NCBI GenBank assembly: GCA_963773635.1
Contig: CAVZBW010000005.1
Coordinates: 2,294,001-2,358,000 of the forward strand
Source: CAVZBW01 sp963773635
Lineage (GTDB): Bacteria; Actinomycetota; Acidimicrobiia; Acidimicrobiales; RAAP-2
DNA length: 64,000 nucleotides
Reading direction: 5' to 3'
The first letter of the stretch is position 1. Each line of letters begins with the position of its first letter. Positions 17,401 to 25,307 of this stretch are shown here, piece after piece. The notes under the pieces were generated by a model. The model made no database searches, was not told where the DNA came from, and saw only the letters and a list, made by a program, of their open reading frames with translations. The translations under genes and the position numbers were made by a program.

Positions 17401-17450
17401 TGCATACATTCTGGAGCGCTCGTTACAATATGCAGGAGGTTCGATAGAGT
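17401..17450. promoter_or_regulatory. Divergent promoter region with TGCATA/TATGCA palindrome
   Basis: Between the AAA regulator and TetR genes lies an imperfect palindrome with outer arms TGCATA (17401-17406) and TATGCA (17429-17434). On the plus strand TTACAA (17423-17428) is about 16 bp from TAGAGT (17445-17450), which is 6 nt before GTG 17457. On the minus strand TTGTAA (17424-17429) is 16 bp from TATGCA overlapping the other arm. A TetR dimer bound to the palindrome could control both genes. Confidence 0.5.
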
Positions 17451-17456
17451 CAAGGG

Positions 17457-18116
17457 GTGGTTCCGAGCCAGAGCCGGCAACCGGGGGCCAAGGGGGAGGC
17501 CGCACGCCAGCGGATCCTCGAGGCCGCGGCCGAGATCGCCGGTGAACGCGGCTACGACGGCACGAGCATCAGCCTGATCAGCGATCGCTCCGGCCTACCG
17601 GCGAGCTCGATCTACTGGCAGTTCAAGGACAAGGACGATCTCATCGCCTCGGTGATCGAGCGGAGGTTCGAACAGTGGATCGACGTCCTCCGGGAGCCTC
17701 TGCCTCACGGCGACGCCATCGGCACGGAGGAGTACCTCCGCTTCATGCTGCGACGGACTGGGCAGGTCCTCGAATACTCGGGGGACCTCCTCCGGCTCGG
17801 CCTGACGTTGATCCTCGAGCGCCGCCCCGAGGAGCTCACCTCCCGGACGAAGTTCCTCGAGGCTCGCCAGAGCACGTCCGCTCGGCTGCGGGACTTCTAC
17901 CGCTTCGCCTTCGCCAGTCTCGGGCCCGAGGACCTCGATTGGCTCGTCACGATGACCATGGCATTGACCCAGGGGGTCTTCATCTCGCACGAGCTCGGCG
18001 AGATCGATCTCTCGGCCAGCATGGACCGGGTGGCGGACGCGGTCGTCGGCGAAGCTCGCCGGCTTGCCCGTGGGTCGGACGAGCCCGCGGATGCTCGGCT
18101 CGGGGAAGGGACCTAG
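17457..18116 (+). CDS. TetR-family transcriptional regulator
   Basis: This is a 219-residue TetR-type regulator. The N-terminal helix-turn-helix is clear: ARQRILEAAAEIAGERGYDG, ISLISDRSGLPASSIYWQFK, KDDLIASVIERRF. The ligand-binding domain (residues about 70-205) is helical, with no recognisable effector site. GTG 17457 lies 6 nt after TAGAGT and has no Shine-Dalgarno, so it is probably leaderless. It is divergent from the cyclase-AAA gene across a palindrome and overlaps the convergent small membrane protein by 4 bp. Its target is inferred to be itself and possibly the AAA gene. Confidence 0.92.
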   Translation: MVPSQSRQPGAKGEAARQRILEAAAEIAGERGYDGTSISLISDRSGLPASSIYWQFKDKDDLIASVIERRFEQWIDVLREPLPHGDAIGTEEYLRFMLRRTGQVLEYSGDLLRLGLTLILERRPEELTSRTKFLEARQSTSARLRDFYRFAFASLGPEDLDWLVTMTMALTQGVFISHELGEIDLSASMDRVADAVVGEARRLARGSDEPADARLGEGT

Positions 18117-18364
18117 GGAAGGGACAGCTGCCCGAAGGTGCTGCAGAGGCCGAGCGCCTCGATGAGGAGGAACGCTCCCACGATGACGAGGACCACCGGC
18201 ACCCGCCAGCGCTTCCCGGCCCTTGCGGTCGCCGGCGGCATGTACCAGTCCGGCAGGGCGATCGGGATCTGCGCCAGGTAGGCCGAGATCGGCACCGCAT
18301 CGGGATCCAGCGGCTGGTCCGGATCGGCCGCCAGGGCCAGCTCGGTGAGCTCGGCATCGCTCAC
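18113..18364 (-). CDS. Small single-pass membrane protein, unknown function
   Basis: This is an 83-residue protein that I do not recognise. The N-terminal half is acidic and soluble (SDAELTELALAADPDQPLDP), with ADPDQPLDPDAVPISAYL preceding a PDWYMPP segment. One hydrophobic helix (VPVVLVIVGAFLLIEALGLC) lies near the C-terminus after the basic patch ARAGKRWR, so the N-terminus probably faces the cytoplasm. GTG 18364 has a weak GAGAGGCGGG site upstream. It converges on the TetR gene with a 4-bp overlap. Coding is supported by the clean transmembrane pattern and tight packing. Confidence 0.65.
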   Translation of the reverse strand: MSDAELTELALAADPDQPLDPDAVPISAYLAQIPIALPDWYMPPATARAGKRWRVPVVLVIVGAFLLIEALGLCSTFGQLSLP

Positions 18365-18539
18365 GGGTCCCGCCTCTCGCGCCTCTGCGCGCCTCCCGGC
18401 TCGCCTGCTCCAGCTCGATCACCATCGCCGCACCCCTCGCACCCGTTTGGCCCGCCGCCGGTGACATCCTCCCATCGGTCCGACCCGGCGTCCGGTCGGG
18501 TGGGCGCCTAACCTGCGGGCAGCTCGGATGGAGGCCAAC

Positions 18540-19928
18540 GTGAGCGATGCTGCGCCCCATGACGGGATCGTGATCGATCGGGAGGTCGCCTGCGGATACC
18601 GGCGACCGGCGGCCCTGCAGACGACGTTCGCCCGGGCCGCCGCGCAGCTCTGCGAGGTGGACGGGTGGACCAACCCCCGGTCCGGACGTCCCGAGCTCGT
18701 CGCCGATCTCGCCCTCGAGGGTGGGGGCGTCAAGGGAATCGCCCTCGTCGGCGGCGTCCTGGCGCTCGACGAGGCGGGCTATTCGTTTCGCGGGGTTGCA
18801 GGAACCAGCGCAGGGGCCATCGTGGCCTGCCTGGTCGCCGCGCTGAGCGCCTCCGGGGACCAGCCCATGACGAGGCTGCTCGACTACCTGCGCTCGATGG
18901 ACTTCTCCAAATTCATGGCATGGGGCGGCGACCCGGACTTTCTCGAACGCCGAGGCGGGAGGATGGGCCGGATGGCCAAGGGAGCCGCCGCCCTGTCCCG
19001 CCGCATGGGCCTCTATCCCGGTCACTACCTGCAGGAGTTTCTCGAACCCAAGCTCGAGGAGCTGGGGGCCACCACCTTCGGCGCGCTCCTCCTCACCCGG
19101 AGCGAAGACCCCGACCTGAGCATCGGCGAGGGCCACAACTACCGCCTGGTCGTGCACGTCTCCGACATCACCCGGGGCCAGCTGGTCCGCCTGCCCTGGG
19201 ACTACCCGGCCTACGGCTACGACGATCGCGACGCCCAGAGCGTGGTGAGCGCCGTGCGGGCGTCGATGTCCATCCCCTTCTTCTTCGAGCCCGTCACCTT
19301 CACGGCGCGTCCGGCGGAGGTGACCCTCCCGGCGCCGGGCGGAGGGCTCGTCTCCCGCCGATACCAGGGCGGGACCGTCACCTGGGTCGACGGCGGGTTG
19401 CTGCGGAACTTCCCCATCAACGCGTTTGAGCGGGTGGACGGCCGACCTCCCCGCTGGCCGACCATCGGCATCAAGCTTTCGAGCCTGCGCACCGACTTCC
19501 CCGAGACCGCGGCGTGCGAGAGCTCCGTGGGGGTCGGGATGCACTGCCTGCGGACGATGATGAACGAGTGGGACTCCTACCGGGTCGACGCCTCGACGGC
19601 CGGGCGCACGGTGTTCGTGGACAATGCGGGGCTCAAGGCGACCGACTTCGACCTCGATCCGGCTCGGCAGGACACGCTGTTTCTCAACGGCGTCGCCGCC
19701 GCCACCCGCTTCGTGATCGAGATGGCGGCAGCCAAGGGGGTGCCCAGGACCCCCGCACAGAGCCGCGCGTTGCGCCTGGGCTCTCAGGCGGCGCGCGTGG
19801 GCGACTCGGGGGCAGTGCCGGGAGCACCGCCGGGTGCAGCGCCCGGCACACCCGCCGGGGCGCCGGAGGGGGCGGTCTCACCGGGCGCCGACCGGGTCGA
19901 CCCCGTGGGCCCCGTGGGCCCGGCCTGA
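18540..19928 (+). CDS. Patatin-like phospholipase
   Basis: This is a 462-residue patatin-family lipid acyl hydrolase. The oxyanion motif LALEGGGVKGIALVGG (residues about 57-72), the nucleophile GTSAGAIVA (near 88) and the aspartate of VDGGLLRNFPINAF (near 285) give a full Ser-Asp dyad. No signal peptide is seen. GTG 18540 is chosen for the GGAGG site 6 nt upstream; ATG 18528 is in frame. The last 45 residues are a Gly/Ala/Pro repeat tail that overlaps, on the opposite strand, the equally low-complexity tail of the ClC gene by 145 bp. The functional end may be nearer residue 415. Confidence 0.88.
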   Translation: MSDAAPHDGIVIDREVACGYRRPAALQTTFARAAAQLCEVDGWTNPRSGRPELVADLALEGGGVKGIALVGGVLALDEAGYSFRGVAGTSAGAIVACLVAALSASGDQPMTRLLDYLRSMDFSKFMAWGGDPDFLERRGGRMGRMAKGAAALSRRMGLYPGHYLQEFLEPKLEELGATTFGALLLTRSEDPDLSIGEGHNYRLVVHVSDITRGQLVRLPWDYPAYGYDDRDAQSVVSAVRASMSIPFFFEPVTFTARPAEVTLPAPGGGLVSRRYQGGTVTWVDGGLLRNFPINAFERVDGRPPRWPTIGIKLSSLRTDFPETAACESSVGVGMHCLRTMMNEWDSYRVDASTAGRTVFVDNAGLKATDFDLDPARQDTLFLNGVAAATRFVIEMAAAKGVPRTPAQSRALRLGSQAARVGDSGAVPGAPPGAAPGTPAGAPEGAVSPGADRVDPVGPVGPA

Positions 19929-21346
19929 CCGGGGGGTGCTCCGGCGGGGGCGGTGTGCGCGGGCCCCGAGGGGGTGGTGGCGGGCGCGAGCCGTGCGCTC
20001 ACCACGTAGGAGACCACCACTGCCACGATGATGAGCGGCATGAGGGTGGCGGAGTCCGCCTCGAGGAACAGCGAGGCCAGGAGGACCGAGGTCAGCGGCA
20101 GGCCCAGCATCGCCGCGGTCATCGCCCCGATCCCCATGGCGGCCCCGGCGATCATCGGCAGGCCCGGAGCGTGCGACAGCGCGATCCCCCCGGCAGCGCC
20201 GATGAACATGCCCGGAAAGGTCGGTCCGCCACGGAAGCTGCTGAGGGATGCGCCGTAGGCGAGGCCCTTGCAGACCACGAGCAGCGTGAGCGCGCCGACC
20301 GACCACGTCGCCGAGTGCTCGATCAGGGCAGGGAGGGCGCTCTGCCCCGAGAAGAGCACCTCGCTCGACGGCTTGCCGGTGCCCTCCGCGAAGGCGATGG
20401 CGAGGCCGGCGATGGCGAGGCCGAGCACCGGCGTGAGTGCCACCATCCTGGGCTGGACCACGGGGCGTAGCAGCAGGGCAGCTCGCCGTATGCCGGAGCC
20501 GACCACCGCCGCGGCGATGCCGATCCCGATCGCCCACAGGAACTCCTCCACGTTGGGCGTGCCAAAGTGGGGTATCGGCGACACGGCCAAGGAGAAGGTC
20601 CCGAAGCCCACCCACGAGTTGAGCCCGATGAAGATCAAGGATCCGACGCCGGCCGCGAGCAGCCCGGGGACCAGCACGATGCTCAAGAGGCCCCCGCCGA
20701 GCCCTGCCACCTCCATCAGCAGGAAGGCCCCGACGATCGGCGATCCGAGGACCACGCTGATGGCGGCGAAGCTGCCGGCGGCACCGATGACGACGCTCGC
20801 CATCGCCGGAGCGTCCCGCTTGACCAGCCGCACCGCCAGGACCCCGAGGCCGCTGCCGATCGCGATCAGCGGGGCCTCGGGACCGAGCACCGCACCGAGG
20901 CAGAGCGTGGCCAGCGCGGCGACCAGGATGCCGGGCAGCTGGACGGCCGGGATCACCCCCGCCGGCTTGAACCCGTCCGCCGGGGAGTGTCCCCCCGTCC
21001 CCGGCAGGTAACGGATCGTCAGGGCCACGAGCAGCCCGCACACCGCAAGCGGTAGGAGCGGCCACCACGCCGGCTCCCCCCGGAACCCGAGGTGGACCGG
21101 AAGATCGGTGAAGAAGAACTGCTGGCCCTCGGTGACCGTCTTCAAGAAGAAGTAGGAAAACGCGGCCACCGGCACCCCGACGAGGGCCCCGAGGAGGAGG
21201 AGCAGGACGTAGCTCGGGTCCCGGAGGAGCGAGGCGGGATCCGCTGCGCCGGGCGGAGGCGTCGGCGGCGTCGGCGGCGTCGGCGGCGTCGGCGGAGGCA
21301 AGGGCGGAGGCGGCGGCCGAGGGGGGTTGGACGTCGGCGGTGCCAC
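19784..21346 (-). CDS. ClC-family chloride channel / H+-Cl- antiporter
   Basis: This is a 520-residue ClC protein. Signature segments are GPEAPLIAIGSGLGVLAV (the GxExP loop with the gating glutamate), GAAGSFAAISVVLGSPIVG, and GGPTFPGMFIGAAGGIALSH. About 12 or more hydrophobic helices lie between residues 45 and 455. The N-terminus has a proline-rich PPT-repeat tail encoded by a 9-bp tandem repeat; the C-terminus is a Gly/Pro/Ala tail with no CBS domains. GTG 21346 immediately follows the TAG of the GH15 gene with no gap, so the pair is co-transcribed and coupled. Promoter element A upstream of GH15 would drive both. Confidence 0.9.
   Translation of the reverse strand: MAPPTSNPPRPPPPPLPPPTPPTPPTPPTPPPGAADPASLLRDPSYVLLLLLGALVGVPVAAFSYFFLKTVTEGQQFFFTDLPVHLGFRGEPAWWPLLPLAVCGLLVALTIRYLPGTGGHSPADGFKPAGVIPAVQLPGILVAALATLCLGAVLGPEAPLIAIGSGLGVLAVRLVKRDAPAMASVVIGAAGSFAAISVVLGSPIVGAFLLMEVAGLGGGLLSIVLVPGLLAAGVGSLIFIGLNSWVGFGTFSLAVSPIPHFGTPNVEEFLWAIGIGIAAAVVGSGIRRAALLLRPVVQPRMVALTPVLGLAIAGLAIAFAEGTGKPSSEVLFSGQSALPALIEHSATWSVGALTLLVVCKGLAYGASLSSFRGGPTFPGMFIGAAGGIALSHAPGLPMIAGAAMGIGAMTAAMLGLPLTSVLLASLFLEADSATLMPLIIVAVVVSYVVSARLAPATTPSGPAHTAPAGAPPGQAGPTGPTGSTRSAPGETAPSGAPAGVPGAAPGGAPGTAPESPTRAA
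21261..21296. repeat. 9-bp tandem repeat (x4) in the ClC gene
   Basis: Four copies of gtcggcggc, the last with one change, lie inside the 5' end of the ClC gene and encode the PPTPPTPPTPP tail on the minus strand. Copy number could vary by slippage without changing the frame. Confidence 0.8.
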
Positions 21347-23221
21347 CTACGAGCCGGACGCTCCCGGGTTGGCCGCCTCGGCCTCGATGAGCCCGGAGAC
21401 CGCCTCGATGAGCGCGAGATGGGTAAAGGCCTGGGGAACGTTGCCGAGGTGCTCTCCCGTCGACGCCTCGATCTCCTCGGCGTAGAGCTGGAGCGGGCCG
21501 GCGAACGAGAGCAGCTTCTTGCACAGCGCCCGCGCCCGGTCGATCTCACCGATCATCGCCAGGGCGGAGACCAACCAGAACGAGCAGATCGTGAACGTTC
21601 CTTCCTTACCCTCGAAGCCCGTGTCCGTGGTGTCGACCTTGTAGCGCAGCACGAGGTCGTCCTCGGTCAGCTCGTCGGCGATGGCCAGCACGGTGGTCCG
21701 GACCCGCTCGTCGTCGGGGGGGAGGAAGCCGAGGATGGGGATGAGGAGGAGCGAGGCGTCGAGCTCGTCGTTGCCGTAGTGCTGGCGGAATCGGCCTCGC
21801 TCGTCGACCCCCTTGTCCAAGATGTCGGCCTTCATGGCGTCGGCCGCCTGCTGCCAGCGTTGGGCGCGCTCGTCCGCGTCGCGCTGGCGCGCCAGGTCGG
21901 CACCGCGCTCGGCGGCCACCCAGCAAAGGACCTTGGAGGCGGTGAAGTGTTGGGGGTCGCCTCGGATCTCCCAGATCCCCTGGTCGGGATCGTCCTGGCG
22001 CTGGATGGCCTGCTCGACCAGGCTGGCCAGCCCCTCCCAGACCGGAGGGAGGATCTGTGCCGCGCCCAGGCGGATATGGGTGTCGACGGCATCGAGGATC
22101 ATGCCCCAGACGTCGTTTTGGCGCTGGTCCCATGCGCCGTTGCCCACGCGCACGGGACGGGAGCCCCGGTACCCGCTCAGGTGGTCGAGGGTGTGCTCGG
22201 TCAGGTCCCGCTCCCCGCCGATCCCGTACATGATCTGGAGGTCCCAGCCCTTACCCCCGTCGCCCTGCGCCACGGCCTCGATCACGAACATGAAGTACTC
22301 GAGGGCCTCCCACTCGAATCCCAGCCGGTAGAGGGCCCGCAGCATGAAGGCGGAATCCCGGATCCAGGTGAAGCGGTAGTCCCAGTTGCGGGCGCCGCCC
22401 GGCGTCTCGGGGAGGGACGTCGTGGCGGCCGCCATGATGGCCCCGGTCGGTGCGTAGCTCAGGCCCTTCAGCGTGAGGGCGCTGCGCTCGAGGTACGACC
22501 GCCACGGGTGGTCGGGGAACTTGCCGACGCTCAGCCAGTCCCGCCAGAAGGCGACCGTCGCCAGGAGCTCGGCGTCCGCCTCCTCCTTGGTCGTGGGAGA
22601 GGAGCCGGACCACGACAGGGCGACGAAGGCGGACTCGCCCAGATCGAGCGTGGTCTTGCCGTAGCAGCGACCGCCGACGGTGCCGAGCCGCAGGCTGCTC
22701 GTCACGTGGAGCTGGGGGTCCCCTTCGGGCGGCTGGACGGTCATCGCGCCGTAGCCGGAGCCGTCGTAGTCCCACCGGCCGATCTTGGTCCCGTACTCGA
22801 AGCTCGGTACGCAGTTGGCGATGATCTCGACCTTGCCGCCGATGCAGGTGGCCATGCGCAGGAGCGTGCCCGTCGCCGCGGAGTCCCCGGGCGCCCTGCG
22901 GTAATCCGCCCGGCGCTCCGTCCCGTCCTCGACCGGGCGGATCACCATGAAGTCCTGGACCAGCAGCCAGCCGGTGGGCGTGTGCCAGGTGGTCTCGAGG
23001 ACCATCGTGCCCGGGATGTACCGGCGCTGATGGGGGACGTGGGTGCTGGTGGGACCGAAGCGGAACAAGCCGGCCGTACGGTCGAGCAAGCTCGCAAAGA
23101 CGCTCGGGGAGTCCGGGCGAGGTAGGCAGAGCCACTCGACGGAGCCGTCGGGCGCGATCAGGCAGTTGGCTTCGCAGTCGGACAAGAACCCGTAGTCGGC
23201 GATGGGCGGGAAGTTGGCCAT
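21347..23221 (-). CDS. Glycoside hydrolase family 15 (trehalase / glucoamylase-like)
   Basis: This is a 624-residue GH15 enzyme with the two-part layout of bacterial members: an N-terminal beta-sandwich (IADYGFLSDCEANCLIAPDG, then VEWLCLPRPDSPSVF) and an (alpha/alpha)6 barrel from about residue 270 (GGARNWDYRFTWIRDSAFML). The general acid is the Glu of GIWEIRG near residue 416, and the general base is in AEEIEASTGEHLGN near 582. It most resembles mycobacterial-type trehalases, releasing glucose from trehalose, though glucan substrates are possible. ATG 23221 has an AAGGAG site. Promoter element A lies upstream with a leader of about 70 nt. The divergent neighbour is a glucose-dehydrogenase-like SDR. 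Confidence 0.92.
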   Translation of the reverse strand: MANFPPIADYGFLSDCEANCLIAPDGSVEWLCLPRPDSPSVFASLLDRTAGLFRFGPTSTHVPHQRRYIPGTMVLETTWHTPTGWLLVQDFMVIRPVEDGTERRADYRRAPGDSAATGTLLRMATCIGGKVEIIANCVPSFEYGTKIGRWDYDGSGYGAMTVQPPEGDPQLHVTSSLRLGTVGGRCYGKTTLDLGESAFVALSWSGSSPTTKEEADAELLATVAFWRDWLSVGKFPDHPWRSYLERSALTLKGLSYAPTGAIMAAATTSLPETPGGARNWDYRFTWIRDSAFMLRALYRLGFEWEALEYFMFVIEAVAQGDGGKGWDLQIMYGIGGERDLTEHTLDHLSGYRGSRPVRVGNGAWDQRQNDVWGMILDAVDTHIRLGAAQILPPVWEGLASLVEQAIQRQDDPDQGIWEIRGDPQHFTASKVLCWVAAERGADLARQRDADERAQRWQQAADAMKADILDKGVDERGRFRQHYGNDELDASLLLIPILGFLPPDDERVRTTVLAIADELTEDDLVLRYKVDTTDTGFEGKEGTFTICSFWLVSALAMIGEIDRARALCKKLLSFAGPLQLYAEEIEASTGEHLGNVPQAFTHLALIEAVSGLIEAEAANPGASGS

Positions 23222-23299
23222 CAGATTCGCTCCTTGACCCTGTGAACCCTCTGATGCCAGCGTGACAGAACCGCGTCGGCCGCCGGCTCGGACCTCGCG

Positions 23300-23344
23300 A
23301 AGCTAAACCGGACCCACCGATTCGTCATCACCCCAAAGGGGTGA
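23300..23344 (-). promoter_or_regulatory. Promoter of GH15-ClC operon with regulon element A
   Basis: Element A (23324-23344, minus strand) reads TCACCC-CTTTG-GGGTG-ATGAC. It ends 18 bp before TAGCTT (+ coordinates 23300-23305), the likely -10 box. The terminal GATGAC probably acts as the -35 box. The same element recurs upstream of four other units in this region with the same spacing. Confidence 0.7.
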
Positions 23345-23354
23345 GCACAGCGAT

Positions 23355-23399
23355 TCCCCCCACGGGGGTGTTCACAACGAGGGAAAACGGGCTTACGCT
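23355..23399 (+). promoter_or_regulatory. Promoter of SDR gene with regulon element E
   Basis: Element E (23355-23375) is a diverged copy (TCCCCC-CACGG-GGGTG-TTCAC) matching about 16 of 21 positions. It ends 18 bp before TACGCT (23394-23399). The GTG start at 23419 follows a GGGAGG site. Elements A and E are back to back and 10 bp apart, so one regulator could control both divergent units. Confidence 0.6.
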
Positions 23400-23418
23400 C
23401 GCGGCGAAGGGAGGCACC

Positions 23419-24186
23419 GTGACACTCAGCGGCAAGATCGCGATCGTGACCGGAGGCAACAGCGGCATCGGCAAGGCCGTCGCGCTGGGGCTCGCCGAGG
23501 AGGGGGCCAATATCGTCATCGACTACATCGCCGACGAGGAGGCCACCGAGGAGCTCGAGCGCCGGATCGTCGCCCTCGGCGATCGGGCGATCGGCGTGGA
23601 CGCCGACGTCAGCCGCCCCGACGAGCTGCAAAAGCTGGTCGACGCGGCGGTCAAGGCCTTTGGCCGGATCGACGTCATGGTCAACAACGCGGGCATCGAG
23701 ACGCGCACGTCGATCCTCGACACGACCGAGGCGCAGTACGACAAGGTCATGGACGTCAACCTGAAGAGCGCCTTCTTTGGGACCCAGATCGCCGCCAAGC
23801 AGATGATCGCCCAGGGAGGTGGCGGGCGGATCATCAACATGACCTCGGTCCACGAGGACTGGCCCATGCCCAACAACACGGCCTACTGCCTCTCGAAGGG
23901 GGGCATGCGCATGCTCACGAGGACCGCCGGAGTGGAGCTGGCACCACACAACGTGCTCGTCGTCGGCGTCGGGCCGGGCGCGGTGGAGACCCCCATCAAC
24001 ATCTCGACCCTCCAGGACCCGGTCAAGCTGGAGAAGCTCGACACCGCGATCCCCCTCGGCCGCATGGCCAAGCCGGAGGAGATCGCCAGCGTCGTGGCCT
24101 TCCTCGCCGGTGACGGCGCGAGCTACCTGACGGCGACGACCATCTTTGCCGACGGGGGCATCATGCAGGGAAGCCCCGGCCTGTAG
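23419..24186 (+). CDS. Short-chain dehydrogenase, glucose 1-dehydrogenase-like
   Basis: This is a 255-residue classical SDR. The cofactor loop is TGGNSGIGKAVALGLAEEG, followed by VNNAG, the catalytic Ser in MTSVHED and Y-x3-K in TAYCLSKGG. The C-terminus FLAGDGASYLTATTIFADGG is typical of glucose 1-dehydrogenase-like SDRs. The Asp in VIDYIADEE after strand 2 may favour NAD. GTG 23419 is chosen for the GGGAGG site; the frame is open further upstream but overlaps the promoter. Divergent from a GH15 trehalase/glucoamylase, it could oxidise the glucose that enzyme releases; this pathway link is inference. Confidence 0.88.
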   Translation: MTLSGKIAIVTGGNSGIGKAVALGLAEEGANIVIDYIADEEATEELERRIVALGDRAIGVDADVSRPDELQKLVDAAVKAFGRIDVMVNNAGIETRTSILDTTEAQYDKVMDVNLKSAFFGTQIAAKQMIAQGGGGRIINMTSVHEDWPMPNNTAYCLSKGGMRMLTRTAGVELAPHNVLVVGVGPGAVETPINISTLQDPVKLEKLDTAIPLGRMAKPEEIASVVAFLAGDGASYLTATTIFADGGIMQGSPGL

Positions 24187-24195
24187 ACACCGGCC

Positions 24196-24226
24196 AGGCA
24201 GGTGCGGCCTGATGCCGCACCGCCTG
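24196..24226. terminator. Hairpin between convergent genes
   Basis: GGTGCGGC (24201-24208) and GCCGCACC (24214-24221) form a stem with a 5-nt loop, extendable past a one-base bulge. It lies in the 68-bp gap between convergent genes. There is no T-run, as is common for high-GC actinobacterial terminators. A 7-bp tandem repeat (ctggcgg, 24230-24254) follows. Confidence 0.5.
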
Positions 24227-24254
24227 CGCCTGGCGGCTGGCGGCTGGCGGCTGG

Positions 24255-24764
24255 TCAGCCGACTTCGCGGGCGGCTTCCTGCACGGCCCGATCGACGTCC
24301 TTGGGGCTCACGTTGAGCTCCTTGGCCACCCTCTTCTCGGCCTTGAGCGCCGCCTTGTCGAGGGCCTGCTCCAGGGTCGACTCCCCTACGACGACCAGCG
24401 CAGCCTCGCCCTCGTCGATGATCTCCCCAAACTCCTTGATGTCCGACCTCGACATGCCCCGCCAGAGGTGACCGCTCACACCGCCGACGGCAGCACCGAC
24501 GATGGCGGTGCCGATGATGGAGGGCGGAAAGAGGATCCCGACGAGGGCGCCCGCCGCCGCCCCTCCCCAGGCCCCGTGGCGCGTGGCCATCTCGTCCTTG
24601 TTGACGTGGACCTTGCCGTCCTCGTCCTTGGTCACCACGGCGGCGTCGTAGGTCCCGACCACCCCACCGGCATGGAGATCCTTGACCACCTCGTAGTCCG
24701 CCTTGGCGTCCGCCTTGCGCGGGTACGTCCCGATGAAGATGAAGACTCCGTCCGCCTTTGCCAT
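24255..24764 (-). CDS. DUF1269-family protein with central glycine-rich membrane segment
   Basis: This is a 169-residue protein of the DUF1269 type, often found in stress-related clusters. The N-terminal half is a ferredoxin-like ADGVFIFIGTYPRKADAKAD domain. The centre has two glycine-rich hydrophobic stretches (WGGAAAGALVGILFPPSIIG and AIVGAAVGGVSG). The C-terminal half (residues about 110-169) contains a FGEIIDEGEAALVVVGE strand and an alanine/lysine-rich helix. ATG 24764 is chosen for its GGGAGG site 6 nt upstream. It lies 34 bp downstream of the SHOCT gene and is probably in the same operon under element B. Molecular function is unknown. Confidence 0.8.
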   Translation of the reverse strand: MAKADGVFIFIGTYPRKADAKADYEVVKDLHAGGVVGTYDAAVVTKDEDGKVHVNKDEMATRHGAWGGAAAGALVGILFPPSIIGTAIVGAAVGGVSGHLWRGMSRSDIKEFGEIIDEGEAALVVVGESTLEQALDKAALKAEKRVAKELNVSPKDVDRAVQEAAREVG

Positions 24765-24798
24765 ATCGCCTCCCGTGCTGTCGTCCACCCGGCCGGGG

Positions 24799-25194
24799 TC
24801 AGCCGAGGATCTTGGCCTTCTGCTGGTCGAACTCCTCCTGGGTGAGCACGCCCTGCTGGCGCAGCTCGGCCAGCTTGGCGAGCTGATCGGTCGTCGAGCC
24901 GTCGCTGGCGGAGGCCTGCTGCACGTACTGCTTGAAGGCCTTGTCCTGTTGCTGCGCCGCCTGCACCGCGTGCTCGTGCATCTTGCCGCCCCGGGCGATC
25001 AGGTAGACGAGCACGCCGATGAGCGGAATGAACAGGACGAACAGGAACCAGAGGGCCTTGGAGACACCGTGCAGGTCGGGGCTGCGAAAGATGTCGACGA
25101 ACACCGTGAAGAGCACCCAGATCCACACGACGAACAGGAAGACCCACAGCATGGACCAAAACAGGTCGAGCAACGGATAGGTATAGGCCAGCAT
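24799..25194 (-). CDS. Membrane protein with PLDc_N-like and SHOCT domains
   Basis: This is a 131-residue protein. Two hydrophobic helices (LFWSMLWVFLFVVWIWVLF and ALWFLFVLFIPLIGVLVYLI) form a phospholipase-D-N-terminal-like membrane hairpin with the SPDLHGVSKALW loop between. A glutamine-rich linker leads to a SHOCT motif (LAKLAELRQQGVLTQEEF). Such proteins are common in envelope-stress contexts. ATG 25194 has an AGGGGAG site. Element B and a CACTAT -10 box lie upstream, making this the first gene of a two-gene operon with the DUF1269 gene. Confidence 0.85.
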   Translation of the reverse strand: MLAYTYPLLDLFWSMLWVFLFVVWIWVLFTVFVDIFRSPDLHGVSKALWFLFVLFIPLIGVLVYLIARGGKMHEHAVQAAQQQDKAFKQYVQQASASDGSTTDQLAKLAELRQQGVLTQEEFDQQKAKILG

Positions 25195-25231
25195 CGGTTT
25201 TCTCCCCTTTTGAGCCCGGAATGTCGCCTCA

Positions 25232-25277
25232 ATAGTGGCGGTCGGCAGCCTCCGCCGTCACCACCCCGAGAGGGTGA
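25232..25277 (-). promoter_or_regulatory. Promoter of SHOCT-DUF1269 operon with regulon element B
   Basis: Element B (25257-25277, minus strand) reads TCACCC-TCTCG-GGGTG-GTGAC and ends 19 bp before CACTAT (+ coordinates 25232-25237). It differs from element C at only three positions of 21. It lies between the stop of the DUF2252 gene and the SHOCT start. Confidence 0.7.
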
Positions 25278-25307
25278 TTCGCCTCCCCGGCGCAAGGCGG
25301 CTGGGCG

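Noticed and set aside
17595..19544. Long minus-strand frame across the TetR and patatin genes
   Set aside because: Antisense to two genes with clear motifs; only the separate short frame 18113-18364 in another phase shows a credible membrane protein.
21261..21296. 9-bp GC-rich repeats as an origin or protein-binding iteron array
   Set aside because: They are in frame in the ClC gene and encode a simple PPT tail.
24230..24254. 7-bp tandem repeat ctggcgg as a possible CRISPR-like or mobile element
   Set aside because: Only 3.6 units with no spacers; a simple microsatellite next to a terminator hairpin.
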